Counted from the stretch's first letter, positions 1 to 14,028 are shown. The stretch: 64,000 nt of DNA from Vulcaniibacterium tengchongense (GCF_003814555.1 NZ_RKQN01000002.1:124001-188000); one strand, 5' to 3'. Translations and numbers: made by a program. The notes: generated from the letters alone by a model not told the origin.

Positions 1-45
1 GTGCCGGCCCGCGTCGCGCGGCGGCGAAAATCCCGCCGCAGCCGC

Positions 46-888
46 TCAGCCGCCGCTGGGGGCCGCGGCCGCGCCGGTGGCCGGCGCCTTCTCCGCGGCC
101 AGCCGGTCCAGGGCCTCGCGCAACGCCTTCGGCGGCACGTAGCCGCCGAGCTGGGTGCCGTCGGCGGCCAGGATCATCGGCGTGCCGGTCAGGCCGACCC
201 GCTGGCCGAGGTCGTACTGCGCGTTGACCGTGGTCTTGCACTCGCGGTTCGGCAGCGCGCGGTCGTTCTTGGCGTCGGTCAGGGCCGTCTTGCGGTCCGG
301 CGCGCACCAGACCGAGACCATCTTCTTGTAGTCCTCGCTGCCGATGCCCATGCGCGGGAAGGCCAGGTACTCGATCGCGATGCCCTGGCGGTTGTACTCG
401 GCGATCTCGCTGTGCAGCTTGCGGCAGTAGCCGCATTCGACGTCGGTGAACACCGTCACCGTGTACTTCGGGTTCGGCGGGCCGAACACGATGCGCTCGC
501 TGGCCGGGATGGTCTTGAGCAACTCGACGCGCATCTGCGCCATCGCCGCCTCGCTCAGGTTCTTCTTCGCGTTCACGTCGAACAGCGCGCCGCCGGCGCC
601 GGGCAGGAACAGGTAGCGGCCGTCGTCGCTGACGTAGACCACCTGCCCGGCCACCACCGCCTCGCGGAAGCCCGGCAGCGGCGCCGCGCCGACGCGCTCG
701 ACCTCGACGTGCGGATTGAGCTGCCGCACCGCCTCGACCGCGCGCGCCTCCGGCGTGTTCGCCGCCGGCCTGGCCGCGGCGGGCTGGGTGGTGGCGGCCG
801 GGGTCTTCGCTGCGTCGGCGGGCTGCGGCGCCTGCGCGCAGGCGGAAAGGCTGATCGCGCCGACCAGGGCGATGAGAGTGCGCTTCAT
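46..888 (-). CDS. dsbC: Thiol:disulfide interchange protein, DsbC family, lipoprotein-like
   Basis: Periplasmic disulfide isomerase of 280 residues. The start at 888 gives a lipoprotein-type signal with lipobox LSAC (Cys17), followed by an Ala/Pro-rich linker to about residue 48. An N-terminal dimerisation region (about 50-125) precedes a thioredoxin fold with the active site CGYC at 152-155 and the cis-proline loop TGTP at 234-237. A second cysteine pair (C195, C217) matches the structural disulfide of DsbC. An in-frame upstream extension to 960 is possible, but it would bury the signal peptide, and AAGGAA precedes the chosen start. The gene lies 75 nt downstream of xerD on the same strand. 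The lipid anchor is inferred from the lipobox; DsbC of E. coli is soluble. Confidence 0.93.
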   Translation of the reverse strand: MKRTLIALVGAISLSACAQAPQPADAAKTPAATTQPAAARPAANTPEARAVEAVRQLNPHVEVERVGAAPLPGFREAVVAGQVVYVSDDGRYLFLPGAGGALFDVNAKKNLSEAAMAQMRVELLKTIPASERIVFGPPNPKYTVTVFTDVECGYCRKLHSEIAEYNRQGIAIEYLAFPRMGIGSEDYKKMVSVWCAPDRKTALTDAKNDRALPNRECKTTVNAQYDLGQRVGLTGTPMILAADGTQLGGYVPPKALREALDRLAAEKAPATGAAAAPSGG

Positions 889-963
889 CGAGCGGGTTCC
901 TTGCTGAAAGGCGATCCTCGGACCGCCGGAACGGGGGGAAGGTTCCGCCGATTGTGACACGCC

Positions 964-1917
964 TCAACCGCGCGGATGGTGCCTGGCGTGCAACTGCTTG
1001 AGCTGCTCGCGCGCCACCAGCGTGTAGATCTGCGTGGTCGACAGCGAACTGTGGCCGAGCAGCATCTGCAGCGCGCGCAGGTCCGCGCCGCGATTGAGCA
1101 GGTGGGTGGCGAAACTGTGGCGCAGGCCGTGCGGGCTGATCCGCGCCGGGTCGATGCCGGCCGCGCCGGCGTAGCGCTTCACCAGCTGCCAGAACTGCTG
1201 CCGCGTCGGCGCCTCGCCGCCGGCCGAGAGGAACAGCGGCGCCAGCGCGCGCCCGCCCGCCAGCTGCGGCCGCGCCTGGGCGAGGTAGCGCTCCAGCCAG
1301 TGCTGCGCCTCCTCGCCCAGCGGCACCAGCCGCTCCCTGCCGCCCTTGCCGAGCACGCGCAGCACCCCTTGGCGCAGGTTCAGCGCGGTCGCCGGCAGGT
1401 TCACCAGCTCGCTGACGCGCAGGCCGGCGGCGTACATCAGCTCCAGCATGGCGCGGTCGCGCAGGCCCAGCGGCGTGGCGACGTCGGGCGCGGCGAGCAG
1501 CGCGTCGATCTGGCTTTCCGGCAACGCCTTCGGCAGTGCGCGCGGCAGCTTCGGCGGCTCGAGCAGCGCGGTCGGGTCGTCGCCGCGCAGGCGGCGGCGC
1601 AGGCACCAGGCGTAGAACGCGCGCAGCGCCGACAGCAGCCGCGCGTTGCTGCGCGGCGAGTAGCCCTCGCGCGTGCGCCAGGCCAGGTAGTCGAACAGCG
1701 CCGCGCGGTCGGCGCCGGCCAGGCCGCCGTCGCGGCCGCCGCGCCAGCGCGCGAGCAGCTCCAGGTCGCGGCGATAGCTGTCGAGCGTCTGCTGCGCCAG
1801 CCCCTGCTCGGCCCAGATCGCATCGAGGAAGCCGCCGATCGCGGCGGCGTCGGCGTCCGCCAGCGGCGGCAGCGCATGCGCGTTGCGGCGGCGGTCGGCG
1901 GGAGTCTTCGCGGTCAT
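964..1917 (-). CDS. xerD: Site-specific tyrosine recombinase XerD
   Basis: Resolves chromosome dimers at dif together with XerC. The protein has 317 residues: an N-terminal SAM-like core-binding domain (about 22-110) and a C-terminal catalytic domain. All catalytic residues are visible: R167 (in AAGLRVSEL), K191, H263 and R266 (HGLRH), H289 (LLGHSS) and the nucleophile Y298. The frame stays open far upstream, to 3147, but that part is antisense to other genes. The start at 1917 follows a TAAGCT box (1925-1930) by 7 nt with no ribosome binding site, so the message may be leaderless. Divergent from the RDD gene with only 30 nt between them. XerC is the alternative, but the sequence and neighbours favour XerD. 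Confidence 0.93.
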   Translation of the reverse strand: MTAKTPADRRRNAHALPPLADADAAAIGGFLDAIWAEQGLAQQTLDSYRRDLELLARWRGGRDGGLAGADRAALFDYLAWRTREGYSPRSNARLLSALRAFYAWCLRRRLRGDDPTALLEPPKLPRALPKALPESQIDALLAAPDVATPLGLRDRAMLELMYAAGLRVSELVNLPATALNLRQGVLRVLGKGGRERLVPLGEEAQHWLERYLAQARPQLAGGRALAPLFLSAGGEAPTRQQFWQLVKRYAGAAGIDPARISPHGLRHSFATHLLNRGADLRALQMLLGHSSLSTTQIYTLVAREQLKQLHARHHPRG

Positions 1918-1947
1918 CGCACGCAGCTTAGCGGCTATGCTGATGCG

Positions 1948-2415
1948 ATGGCATCCGCTTCCCCTTCCCGCCCCGCCGCCCTGATCGGCTGGCGCCTGCT
2001 CGCGCTGCTCTACGACCTGTGGCCGGCGCTGGCGCTGTGGATGCTGGTGTCGGCGGCGTTCACGGTCGGCTTCTACCTGGGCGGCCACCCGGCGCGCGAG
2101 AACATCGCGCCGTTCAGTGCGTTGCAGTGGCTGCTGTGGCTGGCGTGCTGGCTGGTCGGCGGCGCCTACGCGGCGATCAGCTGGCGCCGCGGCGGGCAGA
2201 CGCTCGGCATGCGGCCGTGGCGGCTGCGCGTGGTCGGCGCCGCAGCGGAGCCGCCACCCTGGCGCGCGCTGGCGCTGCGCTATGCGGTGGGCACGCTGTC
2301 GCTGCTGCTCGGCGGCCTGGGCTTCTGGTGGGCCTGGTTCGACCGCGACCGCCTGACCTGGCACGACCGCGCCAGCGGCACCCGGATGGTGCGCCTGCCC
2401 AGGCCGGGCAAGTAA
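1948..2415 (+). CDS. RDD family membrane protein
   Basis: A 155-residue inner-membrane protein with three hydrophobic segments (about 10-38, 52-73, 108-130) and the RDD hallmarks: an Arg/Asp-bearing first helix ([13 protein letters not shown]), the [13 protein letters not shown] stretch near residue 88, and a C-terminal [12 protein letters not shown] motif. The family's role is mostly unknown; some members act in ion or Na+/H+ transport. The start is preceded by a TATGCT box (1936-1941) 6 nt away and by no Shine-Dalgarno sequence. It faces lptG convergently, with a G/C-rich hairpin between them. Confidence 0.9.
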   Translation: MASASPSRPAALIGWRLLALLYDLWPALALWMLVSAAFTVGFYLGGHPARENIAPFSALQWLLWLACWLVGGAYAAISWRRGGQTLGMRPWRLRVVGAAAEPPPWRALALRYAVGTLSLLLGGLGFWWAWFDRDRLTWHDRASGTRMVRLPRPGK

Positions 2416-2428
2416 CGGGTGGGAGGAA

Positions 2429-2469
2429 CGGGAAACGAGCAGCGGCACCCATGGCCGCTCCCGTTCCCG
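2429..2469. terminator. Imperfect hairpin between RDD gene and lptG
   Basis: CGGGAAACGAGCAGCGG pairs imperfectly with CCGCTCCCGTTCCCG across a 9-nt loop. An overlapping AACGAGC / GCTCGTT pair is also possible. It sits in the 89-nt convergent gap and may end both transcripts, but there is no U-tract. Confidence 0.3.
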
Positions 2470-2504
2470 CTCGTTGGTTGCGCGCCACCCGCCGCTTCGG
2501 CCCT

Positions 2505-3605
2505 TCAGCCGCTGCGCCGCTTGAACAGGTAGGCCGACACGCCGAGCATGATCACGGTCGGCAGCAGGTAGGCCAGGCGGTAGTCGAACTTGTACACGGT
2601 GGCCAGCTTCACGAACTGGGTCTGCAGCTGCCAGAAGCCCAGCGCGAACACGATGCCGACGAACAGCCGCTTGCCCAGCCCGCCGCTGCGCAGCGTGCCG
2701 AACGCGAACGGCACCGCCGCCAGGCACAGCGCCAGCACGTTGAGCGGGTAGAACCAGCGCCCCCAGTAGTGCTCCTGGAACTCCGAGGCGTCCAGGCCGT
2801 TGCGCTCGCGGTACTCGATCGCCTTGCGCAGCGCGTTCGCCGACAGGTAGCGCGGGCGCTCGGTGCCGGCGGAGAGCGCGGCGGCGTCGAGCTGCGAGTT
2901 CCAGCGCTCCTCCGCCACCCGCTCCTGCCGCACCGACCTGGGCTCGAAGTGGGCGCGGGTCACCTCGCGCAGGCGCCAGCCGCCCGGCCGGTGCTCGGCG
3001 ACCTTGGCGAACGCCAGCGACTTCAGCCGGCCGTCCTCGCCGAATTCGTAGAAGGTGACGTCGTGCAGCTGCAGCCAACGGTCGTCGCCGGCCTCCCGCT
3101 CCTCGCCGCCGGCGGCGTTGAGGATCACCTCGCCCTCGCGCGCCCACAGCCCGCTGTACTGCGCCACCACGGTGTTGCCGGACTTGGCCGCGGCCTTGAG
3201 CGCGTCCGCGCGCTGCTGGCCCCAGGGGCCGAGGGTCTCGCCGTTGATCACCATCAACGCGGTCAGCAGCGCCAGCGCGCCGGCCACCGCCAGGCTGAGG
3301 CGGCGCCGCGACAGGCCCACGGCGCGCAACGCGGTCAGTTCGGAGGTCGCCGCGAGCTGGCCCAGCGCCATCAGCGCCCCGATCACCGCCGCGTACGGGA
3401 ACAGGTAGTGCAGCCGGCGCGGCACGCTGAGCGCCATGTAGCTCACCGCCTGGGCGAAGCCGTAGTCGCCCTTGCCGATGTCGCCGAACTCGCCGACGAA
3501 CGCCAGCATGAGGTCCAGGCCGATCAGCACCGCCCAGGTCAGCAGCACCGTGCCCAGCACCGCCTTGCCGACGTAGACGTCGTGGATCTTCGGCAGCAGC
3601 CTCAT
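2505..3605 (-). CDS. lptG: LPS export ABC transporter permease LptG
   Basis: Inner-membrane half of the LptB2FG machine that extracts lipopolysaccharide and feeds it to LptC/LptA. 366 residues with the YjgP/YjgQ layout: transmembrane helices near 12-35, 55-80 and 98-120, a periplasmic beta-jellyroll (about 125-265), and three C-terminal helices from about 270. The coupling-helix region ([15 protein letters not shown]) is present. The start at 3605 overlaps the lptF stop by 4 nt (ATGA), so the two are co-translated. LPS export fits with the O-antigen genes at 31-41 kb. Confidence 0.95.
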   Translation of the reverse strand: MRLLPKIHDVYVGKAVLGTVLLTWAVLIGLDLMLAFVGEFGDIGKGDYGFAQAVSYMALSVPRRLHYLFPYAAVIGALMALGQLAATSELTALRAVGLSRRRLSLAVAGALALLTALMVINGETLGPWGQQRADALKAAAKSGNTVVAQYSGLWAREGEVILNAAGGEEREAGDDRWLQLHDVTFYEFGEDGRLKSLAFAKVAEHRPGGWRLREVTRAHFEPRSVRQERVAEERWNSQLDAAALSAGTERPRYLSANALRKAIEYRERNGLDASEFQEHYWGRWFYPLNVLALCLAAVPFAFGTLRSGGLGKRLFVGIVFALGFWQLQTQFVKLATVYKFDYRLAYLLPTVIMLGVSAYLFKRRSG

Positions 3606-4705
3606 CGCGCCGTCTCCGCTGCCGCGATGCGTTTCGGCCGGCCCAGGCGGCCGTCGCGGAAGTACAGCCAGGCGCCGATCGCCAGCGCCGGCAGCACCAG
3701 CCACCACAGGCCCAAGGCCGGCGCGATCTTGCCGCTGGCCAGCCAGCCGCGGCCGGCCATCATCAGGTTGAGCCCGATCAGGTAGGCCAGGAAGCCCATC
3801 ACCACCCGCCCGTAGCGCGATTGCCGCGGCATGCTGCGCGCCAGCGGCACCGCCATCAGCGCGAACGCCAGGGTCAGCAGCGGCGGCGCCAGGCGGTAGT
3901 GCAGCTGCGCGGTGGCCTCGCGGCGCCCGTCGCCGAGCAGCTTCAGGGTCGGCTGCATGTCCGGCGCGTCGGGGTCGTAGCGCTGCTCGCTGGCCGGCAG
4001 CAGCAGCTGGTTGCGCGCGTAGTGCAGCATGCGGAAGTCCCGGTCGCCGACCCGCGGCCCTTCGACCTGGAAGCCGTCGTGCAGGGTGAGGTAGCGGCTG
4101 CCGGCCTGGTCCACGGTCACCTCGCCGCGCGCCGAGGTGGTGACGTCGATGCGGCCCTCGCCGAGGTCGCGGTAGATGAACACCCGCTCGAACCGGCTGC
4201 CGTCGCCGGACATGCTGCCGACGTAGATCACCCCGCCGCCGTTGGGGATGCCGGTGAACGCGCCCGGCTCCAGGCCGGCCACCGCCAGGTTGCGGCCGGC
4301 CTCGTTGATCATCTGCTTGGACAGCCGGTCCGCCCACGGCCCCAGCCACAGCGAACAGGCGGCGACCACCGCCACCAGCGGCGCGGCCAGCAGCAGCAGC
4401 GGCCGCAGCAGCCGGCGCGGGCCGACGCCGATCGAGGCGATCACCGGCATCTCCGAGTCGCGGTACAACCGCCCCACCGCCAGCATCAGCCCCAGCATCA
4501 GCGCCAGCGGCAGGATCAGCGGCAGCCACTTGAGCACCACCAGGCCGAGCTGGGCCAGCATCATCCCCGCCGGCACCCGGCCGCGGGCGATGTCCTGCAG
4601 CACGTCGGTGAAGGCCCCGCCGACGGTGACGATCATCAGCACCACCAGGGTGGCGAAGGTCGCCTGGGCGAATTCGCTCAACAGGTAGCGGTCCAGTTTC
4701 GGCAT
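3602..4705 (-). CDS. lptF: LPS export ABC transporter permease LptF
   Basis: Partner of LptG in the LPS extractor. 367 residues starting [17 protein letters not shown], the typical LptF opening. Three N-terminal helices (about 12-38, 50-78, 95-120), a periplasmic jellyroll with the sequence [16 protein letters not shown] near 147, and a helical C-terminus ending in a cytosolic tail. The cytoplasmic coupling motif appears as [16 protein letters not shown]. First gene of the lptF-lptG pair and divergent from pepA across 179 nt, so the promoters of both genes lie in 4706-4884. Confidence 0.95.
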   Translation of the reverse strand: MPKLDRYLLSEFAQATFATLVVLMIVTVGGAFTDVLQDIARGRVPAGMMLAQLGLVVLKWLPLILPLALMLGLMLAVGRLYRDSEMPVIASIGVGPRRLLRPLLLLAAPLVAVVAACSLWLGPWADRLSKQMINEAGRNLAVAGLEPGAFTGIPNGGGVIYVGSMSGDGSRFERVFIYRDLGEGRIDVTTSARGEVTVDQAGSRYLTLHDGFQVEGPRVGDRDFRMLHYARNQLLLPASEQRYDPDAPDMQPTLKLLGDGRREATAQLHYRLAPPLLTLAFALMAVPLARSMPRQSRYGRVVMGFLAYLIGLNLMMAGRGWLASGKIAPALGLWWLVLPALAIGAWLYFRDGRLGRPKRIAAAETAR

Positions 4706-4884
4706 CGGATTCGGTTTCGGGGGCGGGGTTGCTCTAAAATCGTCGGTTCGTACCAGGGCGCGCGACGGCTGCGCATGACGCGGCCAGGACCTTGCCGACC
4801 CCGATCGGACGCCCGATTGTACGGACTCCGGGTGCGGAACTCCGTACCGAACTCGTTCACCTCTTTCTGCCGGGAATCTGTTGG

Positions 4885-6369
<1,485 letters not shown>

Positions 6370-6374
6370 CGGGC

Positions 6375-6797
6375 ATGCCCCGCGCCGATTTCTACCTGAT
6401 CCAGAAACCGCGCTTCCGCGAGGAACCGCTGCTGCTGGTGTGCGAGCTGGCGCGCAAGGCGGTCGAGGCCGAGCAGTGGACCCTGGTGCTGGCGCGGGAC
6501 GCCGAGCAGGCCGAACGCCTCGACGACCTGCTGTGGTCGTTCGACGACGACGCCTACGTGCCGCACCAGATCGCCGGCGACGAAGAGGACGAGCTCACGC
6601 CGGTGCTGATCGCGCCGCCGGAGGTCGACGCGCCGCTCCGCCCGCTGGTGATCAACCTGCGCGACGCGGCGGTGGCCGGCGGCTTCGAGCGCGTGCTCGA
6701 GGTCGTGCCGGCGGACGCCGCCGCGCGCGGCCCGCTGCGCGAACGCTGGAAGCAGTACCAGGCGCGCGGCTTCGAACTGAACAAGCACGACATGTAA
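6375..6797 (+). CDS. holC: DNA polymerase III chi subunit
   Basis: Chi (140 residues) joins psi (HolD) to the clamp loader and binds SSB. The opening ADFYLIQKP, the FLxD-like run [16 protein letters not shown] near residue 50 and the late [11 protein letters not shown] are typical of HolC. Starts 5 nt after pepA, so translation is probably coupled. A likely HolD partner gene lies at 10385-10756, so both accessory clamp-loader subunits are in this window. Downstream, two palindromic repeats separate it from valS. Confidence 0.92.
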   Translation: MPRADFYLIQKPRFREEPLLLVCELARKAVEAEQWTLVLARDAEQAERLDDLLWSFDDDAYVPHQIAGDEEDELTPVLIAPPEVDAPLRPLVINLRDAAVAGGFERVLEVVPADAAARGPLRERWKQYQARGFELNKHDM

Positions 6798-6804
6798 ATC
6801 GATG

Positions 6805-6911
6805 CCCTCTCCCGCCCGCGGGAGAAGGCGCCCGAAGGGCGGGCCGGGGCGTTCTGCTTCGTTCGCGGACGTCCTGCCCCCGCCCCGACCCTCTCCCGCA
6901 GGCGGGAGAGG
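6805..6911. repeat. Pair of palindromic REP-like repeats between holC and valS
   Basis: Two copies of a short hairpin repeat: CCCTCTCCCGCCCGCGGGAG at 6805-6824 and CCCTCTCCCGCAGGCGGGAG at 6889-6908, each continuing AAGG or AGG. About 60 bp of unrelated sequence lies between them. The same core recurs at 19874 and 30198. They may act as transcriptional attenuators or mRNA 3'-end stabilisers, which is inferred from REP behaviour elsewhere. Confidence 0.8.
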
Positions 6912-6936
6912 AGGCCACAACCACGATTCCGAGCCC

Positions 6937-9712
<2,776 letters not shown>

Positions 9713-9714
<2 letters not shown>

Positions 9715-9838
9715 AGCGCGGGACCGAGAGAAGGGGAGCGCGGGGCGAGTGAGCGGGCCCCCGCGCGTTTCGCTCCCGAGGAGGCCCCCTCCGAGGCGCC
9801 TCGCTGGTCCGGGCCCCGGATTGAAGCGCGGGAACGAG
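9713..9838. repeat. Direct repeats in the valS-rimI gap
   Basis: The 182-nt convergent gap after valS carries TGAAGCGCGGGACCGAG at 9713-9729 and TGAAGCGCGGGAACGAG at 9822-9838, differing at one base. The first copy includes the valS stop codon. Similar GGGAACGAG cores occur near 2425 and 19728. No gene is seen in the gap. Confidence 0.65.
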
Positions 9839-9896
9839 CCGAATGGAGCGAGGACCCGGGCGCTCGCTCCCGGTTCCTCTCGACTCGTTCCTGTCC

Positions 9897-10388
9897 TTAC
9901 GCCTCCGGCAGCAGCTCCATCGCCATCACCAGCGCGTCCTCGCGCCCGTCGCGGGCGGGGTAGTAGCGCGGGCGGCGGCCGATCTCGTTGAAGCCCTCGG
10001 AGTGGTACAGCGCGATCGCGCCGGCGTTCGACGGGCGCACTTCCAGGAACACCCGCTCGGCGCCGCGGCCGCGGGCGATGCGCAGCAGCGCGCGCAGCAG
10101 GCGCCGGCCGTGGCCGCGGCCCTGCTCGGCCGGGTCGATGCAGATGTTGAGCACGTGCGCCTCGCCGGCGGCGAGGCTCATCAGGAAATAGCCGATCACC
10201 ATGCCGTCCTGCTGCAGCACCCAGGCCGGATAGTCGGCGCGCAGGCAGTCGCGGAAGATCCCGACCGTCCACGGGAATTCGTAGGCGCGCACCTCCACCG
10301 CATGCACGGCGTCGAGATCGTCCTCGCGCATCGGCCGCAGCTCGGCCGCGCGTTGCCGGTGCCCCGCGGAAGAGGCGTGGGCGTTCAC
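9897..10388 (-). CDS. rimI: Ribosomal protein alanine N-acetyltransferase RimI
   Basis: GNAT enzyme that acetylates the N-terminal Ala of ribosomal protein S18. 163 residues; core beta-strand LRPMREDDLDAVHAVE, the FPWTVGIFRDCL stretch typical of RimI, acetyl-CoA motif A (DPAEQGRGHGRRLL) and the C-terminal NAGAIALYHSEGFNEIGRR. The GTG start at 10388 overlaps the TGA of the upstream gene (GTGA). The ATG at 10331 would cut off the first strand. The holD-rimI overlap is also known in E. coli, which supports both calls. Confidence 0.9.
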   Translation of the reverse strand: MNAHASSAGHRQRAAELRPMREDDLDAVHAVEVRAYEFPWTVGIFRDCLRADYPAWVLQQDGMVIGYFLMSLAAGEAHVLNICIDPAEQGRGHGRRLLRALLRIARGRGAERVFLEVRPSNAGAIALYHSEGFNEIGRRPRYYPARDGREDALVMAMELLPEA

Positions 10389-10756
10389 GCGCCGCCCTGC
10401 CCGCGCCGCAACGCGCGCAGGCGCGGCCACAGCGCGCGCTTGCCGGCGGCGTCGCCGCGCAATCGGCTCGGGTCGGGCAGCAACGCGGCCAGGTCGGCGT
10501 CCCACTCGCGGCGGCGCGCGGCGCGCGCGATCGCCGCGCCGAGCCGGTCGCCCGCCGCGGGCGGCCGCCGCGGCGGCGGGACGGGTCGCGCCGGCGCCGC
10601 GTCGCCGGGCCCCGGCACCGGTGCCAGCAGTTCCGCCGCCGCCGCGCGCGCGCGCTCGGCGCCGCCGCGCTCGTCCTCCGGCGTGGCCAGGCGCCACGGC
10701 GTCAGGCCCATCGCCCGCAGCCACTCGTGCTGCTCGGCGCTCCACAGGCCGGTCAT
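10385..10756 (-). CDS. holD: Probable DNA polymerase III psi subunit (HolD-like)
   Basis: 123 residues. The N-terminus reads EQHEWLRAMGLTPWRL, matching the L..GITxW.L motif of E. coli psi, the segment that binds chi and the clamp loader. The C-terminal AGKRALWPRLRALRR parallels the ARAALWQQI helix of HolD. The middle (about 45-85) is a low-complexity Pro/Ala/Arg linker. It overlaps pssA upstream (ATGA, start 10756) and rimI downstream (GTGA); the rimI linkage matches E. coli. Psi is weakly conserved, so the assignment rests on end motifs plus synteny. Confidence 0.72.
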   Translation of the reverse strand: MTGLWSAEQHEWLRAMGLTPWRLATPEDERGGAERARAAAAELLAPVPGPGDAAPARPVPPPRRPPAAGDRLGAAIARAARRREWDADLAALLPDPSRLRGDAAGKRALWPRLRALRRGQGGA

Positions 10757-11529
10757 GGCGCCGCCTCGCCCGCCGGCGCGCGGCGCAGCCGTCGCCACAC
10801 CGCGTAGGCGGGACCGGACAGCGCGTACAGCACGCCGATCGCCAGCAGCACCTTCGGCGGATCGATCGCGATCGCGATCACCACCGCCAGCGCGGCGACG
10901 ATCGCCAGGAACGGCACCCGGTCGTGGCGCGGTCCGCCGCTCTTGAAGCTGAAATAGCGCAGGCGGCTGACCATCAGCAGGCCCGCGGCCACGGTCACCG
11001 CCAGGGCGAGGTAGCGCAGCTGCTCGCCGGCGTAGCCGAGCTCGTGGCAGGTCCAGACGAAACTGGCGACCAGCCCGGCCGCGGCCGGGCTGGCCAGGCC
11101 GATGAACCAGCGCTTGTCGACCTGCCCGACCTGCGAATTGAAGCGCGCCAGGCGCAGCGCGGCGCAGGCGGCGTAGAGGAAGGCGGCGATCCAGCCGATC
11201 TTGCCCGCCAGCGGTCCGTCGAACTTCAGCGTCGACAGCGCCCAGTGGTAGGTCACCAGCGCCGGCGCCAGGCCGAAGCTGACCAGGTCGGCCAGCGAGT
11301 CGTACTGCACGCCGAACTCGCTCTGGGTATTGGTCAGCCGCGCGACCCGCCCGTCCACGCCGTCCAGGATCGCGGCGATGAACACCGCCGCGCAGGCGTC
11401 GTCGAAGCGGCCCTGGGTGGCGGCGATGATGGCGTAGAAACCGGCGAACAGGCCGCCGGTGGTGAACAGGTTCGGCAGCAGGTAGATCCCGCGTCCGCGC
11501 GGCCGCGGCGTTTGTTGCGTCTCGTCCAT
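10753..11529 (-). CDS. pssA: CDP-diacylglycerol-serine O-phosphatidyltransferase
   Basis: Makes phosphatidylserine, precursor of phosphatidylethanolamine, at the inner membrane. 258 residues, with the CDP-alcohol phosphotransferase signature complete: D59-G60, A63-R64, G73, D77 and D81 (DGRVARLTNTQSEFG then DSLAD). About six hydrophobic segments, which fits the membrane-embedded PssA subtype rather than the E. coli peripheral type. The start at 11529 has a TACACT box (11537-11542) 7 nt upstream and no Shine-Dalgarno sequence, so it may be leaderless. First gene of the pssA-holD-rimI overlapping set. Confidence 0.93.
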   Translation of the reverse strand: MDETQQTPRPRGRGIYLLPNLFTTGGLFAGFYAIIAATQGRFDDACAAVFIAAILDGVDGRVARLTNTQSEFGVQYDSLADLVSFGLAPALVTYHWALSTLKFDGPLAGKIGWIAAFLYAACAALRLARFNSQVGQVDKRWFIGLASPAAAGLVASFVWTCHELGYAGEQLRYLALAVTVAAGLLMVSRLRYFSFKSGGPRHDRVPFLAIVAALAVVIAIAIDPPKVLLAIGVLYALSGPAYAVWRRLRRAPAGEAAP

Positions 11530-11610
11530 GTTCGGAAGTGTAGCGCTTGCTTGCGCCGCGGCACGGTGCTGCAATCGGCGCGTTTGCCCGCCCGCGCTCC
11601 GGAGCCCGCC

Positions 11611-12027
11611 ATGCCGTGCCCGCCCCGTTCCCTCCGCCTGCTGCCCTGGCTCGGCGCCGGGCTGTTGCTCGCCCTCGCCCTGCCCGCCGCCGCGAGCAAG
11701 GTGTACCAATGGAAGGACGCCCAGGGCGTGACCCACTATTCGGACTCGCCGCCGCCGGACGCGGCCTACCGCAACCGCGCCATCCGCAACCCGGCCGAGC
11801 CGGCGCCGCAGGCTGCCGCCAAGCCGGTGGTCAACGCCAACTGCAGCAACGCGCGCAGCAACCTGCAGGTGCTGCAGAGCGGCAGCCCGGTCGGCGTCGA
11901 CGAGGACCGGGACGGCAAGCCCGAGCGCACGCTCACCGAAAGCGAGCGCGCCAACCGCGTCGCCCTGGCCGAGGCGCAGATCAAGACCTATTGCGAGGCG
12001 CCGGCGGTCGCGGGCAGCGGCGGCTGA
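11611..12027 (+). CDS. DUF4124 domain secreted protein
   Basis: 138 residues with a Sec signal peptide (MPCPPRSLRLLPWLGAGLLL, cleavage near AAAS-K). After it comes the DUF4124 core KVYQWKDAQGVTHYSDSPPP, then a variable tail with two cysteines and an acidic Asp/Glu stretch. DUF4124 proteins are periplasmic or envelope proteins of unknown role, common in gammaproteobacteria. Divergent from pssA and followed by a strong intrinsic terminator, so probably monocistronic. Confidence 0.88.
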   Translation: MPCPPRSLRLLPWLGAGLLLALALPAAASKVYQWKDAQGVTHYSDSPPPDAAYRNRAIRNPAEPAPQAAAKPVVNANCSNARSNLQVLQSGSPVGVDEDRDGKPERTLTESERANRVALAEAQIKTYCEAPAVAGSGG

Positions 12028-12193
12028 CGCGCCGTTTCCGTTGCGGAAGCGCCGGACGCCGTCACCGGGGAACCGGCGGACAAGGGGCGGAAAGCGGGAG
12101 TGGCCCCGCTTTCCCGCGTGCCGGGCGCCCGCGTAGCGGACTCGGGCCAAGCGCCCCCGGATCGGGGCGCCGGTGCGCGGTTTCCGGCGCCGC

Positions 12194-12228
12194 GCCGCCG
12201 TTTCCGCCTGTTCCCCGGCGGCTTTTTT
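12194..12228 (+). terminator. Rho-independent terminator after the DUF4124 gene
   Basis: Stem GCCGCCG (12194-12200) and CGGCGGC (12216-12222) with a 15-nt loop, followed directly by six T residues (12223-12228). It isolates the DUF4124 gene from proS. The rest of the 270-nt gap holds only G/C-rich palindromic sequence. Confidence 0.85.
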
Positions 12229-12297
12229 CTCCGGCCCGGCGGGGACGCGGCTTCGGTGATGGCAAAATGGCCGCTTCCCTACCCCGAAAGCCCGCCG

Positions 12298-13992
12298 ATG
12301 CGCCTGTCGCAGTTCCATCTCCATACTAGCAAGGAAACGCCCGCCGAGGCCGAGATCGTCAGCCACAAGCTGATGCTCAAGGCCGGCATGATCCGCAAGC
12401 TCGCCGCCGGCCTGTACACCTGGTCGCCGTTGGGCCTGCGCGTGCTGCGCAAGGTCGAAACCGTGGTGCGCGAGGAAATGGACCGCGCCGGCGCGATCGA
12501 ATTGCAGCTGCCGACGATCCAGCCGAAGGAGCTGTGGGAGGAGAGCGGGCGCTGGCAGAAGTTCGGCGACCAGCTGCTGAAGATCCGCGACCGCAAGGAA
12601 GCCGAGTACTGCTACAGCCCCACCGCGGAGGAGGCGATCACCGACTTCGCGCGGCAGGAGCTGAGCAGCTACAAGCAGCTGCCGGTGAACTTCTACCAGG
12701 TGCAGACCAAGTTCCGCGACGAGATCCGCCCGCGCTTCGGCGTGATGCGCGCGCGCGAGTTCCTGATGAAGGATGCCTACTCCTTCCACCTCACCGACGA
12801 GGACCTGGCGCGCGAGTACCGCAACATGCACGCCGCCTACAGCCGCATCTTCACCCGCCTCGGGCTGCGGTTCCGCGCGGTGCAGGCCGATTCCGGCGCG
12901 ATCGGCGGCGACGCCTCGCAGGAGTTCCACGTGCTGGCCGATTCCGGCGAGGACGCGATCGCCTTCTCCACCGGCTCCGACTACGCCGCCAACGTCGAGG
13001 CGGCGGCGGCGGCGGCGCCCGGCCCGCGGTCGGCGCCGGCGGAAACCCTGCGCAAGGTCGAGACCCCGACGCAGCGGACCTGCGAGGACGTGGCCGCGCT
13101 GCTGGGCATCCCGCTGGCGCGCACGGTCAAGTCGGTCGCGCTGATGGCCGAGGACGGCTTCGTCCTGGCGCTGGTGCGCGGCGACCACGCGGTCAACGGC
13201 ATCAAGCTGGGCAAGGTGCCGGGGCTGGCCGGCCACCGCCTCGCCGGCGAGGCCGAGATTCTCGAGCACCTGGGCTGCGAGCCCGGCTTCCTCGGCCCGC
13301 TGAACCCGCGCAAGGCCGTGCGCATCGTCGCCGACCGCGAGGTCGCGGCGATGGCCGATTTCGTCGTCGGCGCCAACGAGGCCGGTTTCCACCTGGCCGG
13401 CGTCAACTGGGGCCGCGACCTGCCCGAGCCGGACGTCGTCGCCGACATCCGCAACGTGGTGGAGGGCGACCGCGCCGAGGACGGCGGCGAGCTGCGCCTG
13501 GCGCGCGGCATCGAGGTCGGCCACGTGTTCCAGCTCGGGCGCAAGTATTCGCAGGCGCTGGGCTTCACCGTCCTGGACGAGAACGGCAAGGCCACGGTGC
13601 CGGCGATGGGCTGCTACGGCATCGGCATCTCGCGCATCGTCGCCGCCGCGATCGAGCAGAACCACGACGACGCCGGCATCGTGTGGCCGGAGGCGATGGC
13701 GCCTTGGCGCGCGGTGGTGTGCGTGATCAACCCGAAGAACGACCCCACGGTGGCCGAAGCCGCGGAGGCGCTGTACCGGGAACTCGCCGCCGCCGGCGTG
13801 GAAACCGCGCTCGACGACCGCGGCCTGCGCCCCGGCGCGATGTTCGCGGACATCGAGCTGATCGGCATTCCGCACCGGATCGTGGTGTCCGAGCGCGGCC
13901 TGGCGGCGGGAACGTTCGAATACCGCCACCGCCGCGCCGGCGAATCGGAAAACCTCGACCGCGCCGCGCTGCTGGCCCGTTTCGGCCTGTAA
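12298..13992 (+). CDS. proS: Prolyl-tRNA synthetase (bacterial type with editing domain)
   Basis: Class II synthetase charging tRNA-Pro, 564 residues. Opens [19 protein letters not shown]. Motif 2 lies around [24 protein letters not shown] (about 140-163). The YbaK-like INS editing domain that clears Ala-tRNA-Pro spans about 230-385 ([29 protein letters not shown]). Motif 3 is [18 protein letters not shown], and the anticodon-binding domain is at the C-terminus. The start at 12298 matches the family N-terminus; the frame is open another 66 codons upstream without homologous character. Confidence 0.97.
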   Translation: MRLSQFHLHTSKETPAEAEIVSHKLMLKAGMIRKLAAGLYTWSPLGLRVLRKVETVVREEMDRAGAIELQLPTIQPKELWEESGRWQKFGDQLLKIRDRKEAEYCYSPTAEEAITDFARQELSSYKQLPVNFYQVQTKFRDEIRPRFGVMRAREFLMKDAYSFHLTDEDLAREYRNMHAAYSRIFTRLGLRFRAVQADSGAIGGDASQEFHVLADSGEDAIAFSTGSDYAANVEAAAAAAPGPRSAPAETLRKVETPTQRTCEDVAALLGIPLARTVKSVALMAEDGFVLALVRGDHAVNGIKLGKVPGLAGHRLAGEAEILEHLGCEPGFLGPLNPRKAVRIVADREVAAMADFVVGANEAGFHLAGVNWGRDLPEPDVVADIRNVVEGDRAEDGGELRLARGIEVGHVFQLGRKYSQALGFTVLDENGKATVPAMGCYGIGISRIVAAAIEQNHDDAGIVWPEAMAPWRAVVCVINPKNDPTVAEAAEALYRELAAAGVETALDDRGLRPGAMFADIELIGIPHRIVVSERGLAAGTFEYRHRRAGESENLDRAALLARFGL

Positions 13993-14028
13993 CGCGGCGC
14001 GGCCGAATAACGCGACCGCGGTCGTGGA

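Noticed and set aside
1-45. Possible gene end or regulatory element at the left edge
   Set aside because: Too short to judge; only a weak GCGGCGG / CCGCCGC pairing is visible.
964-3147. Open frame of about 727 codons on the minus strand covering xerD and beyond
   Set aside because: Only the last 317 codons look like XerD. The rest is Arg/Ala/Gly-rich translation antisense to the RDD gene and overlapping lptG in another frame, a usual effect of high G+C.
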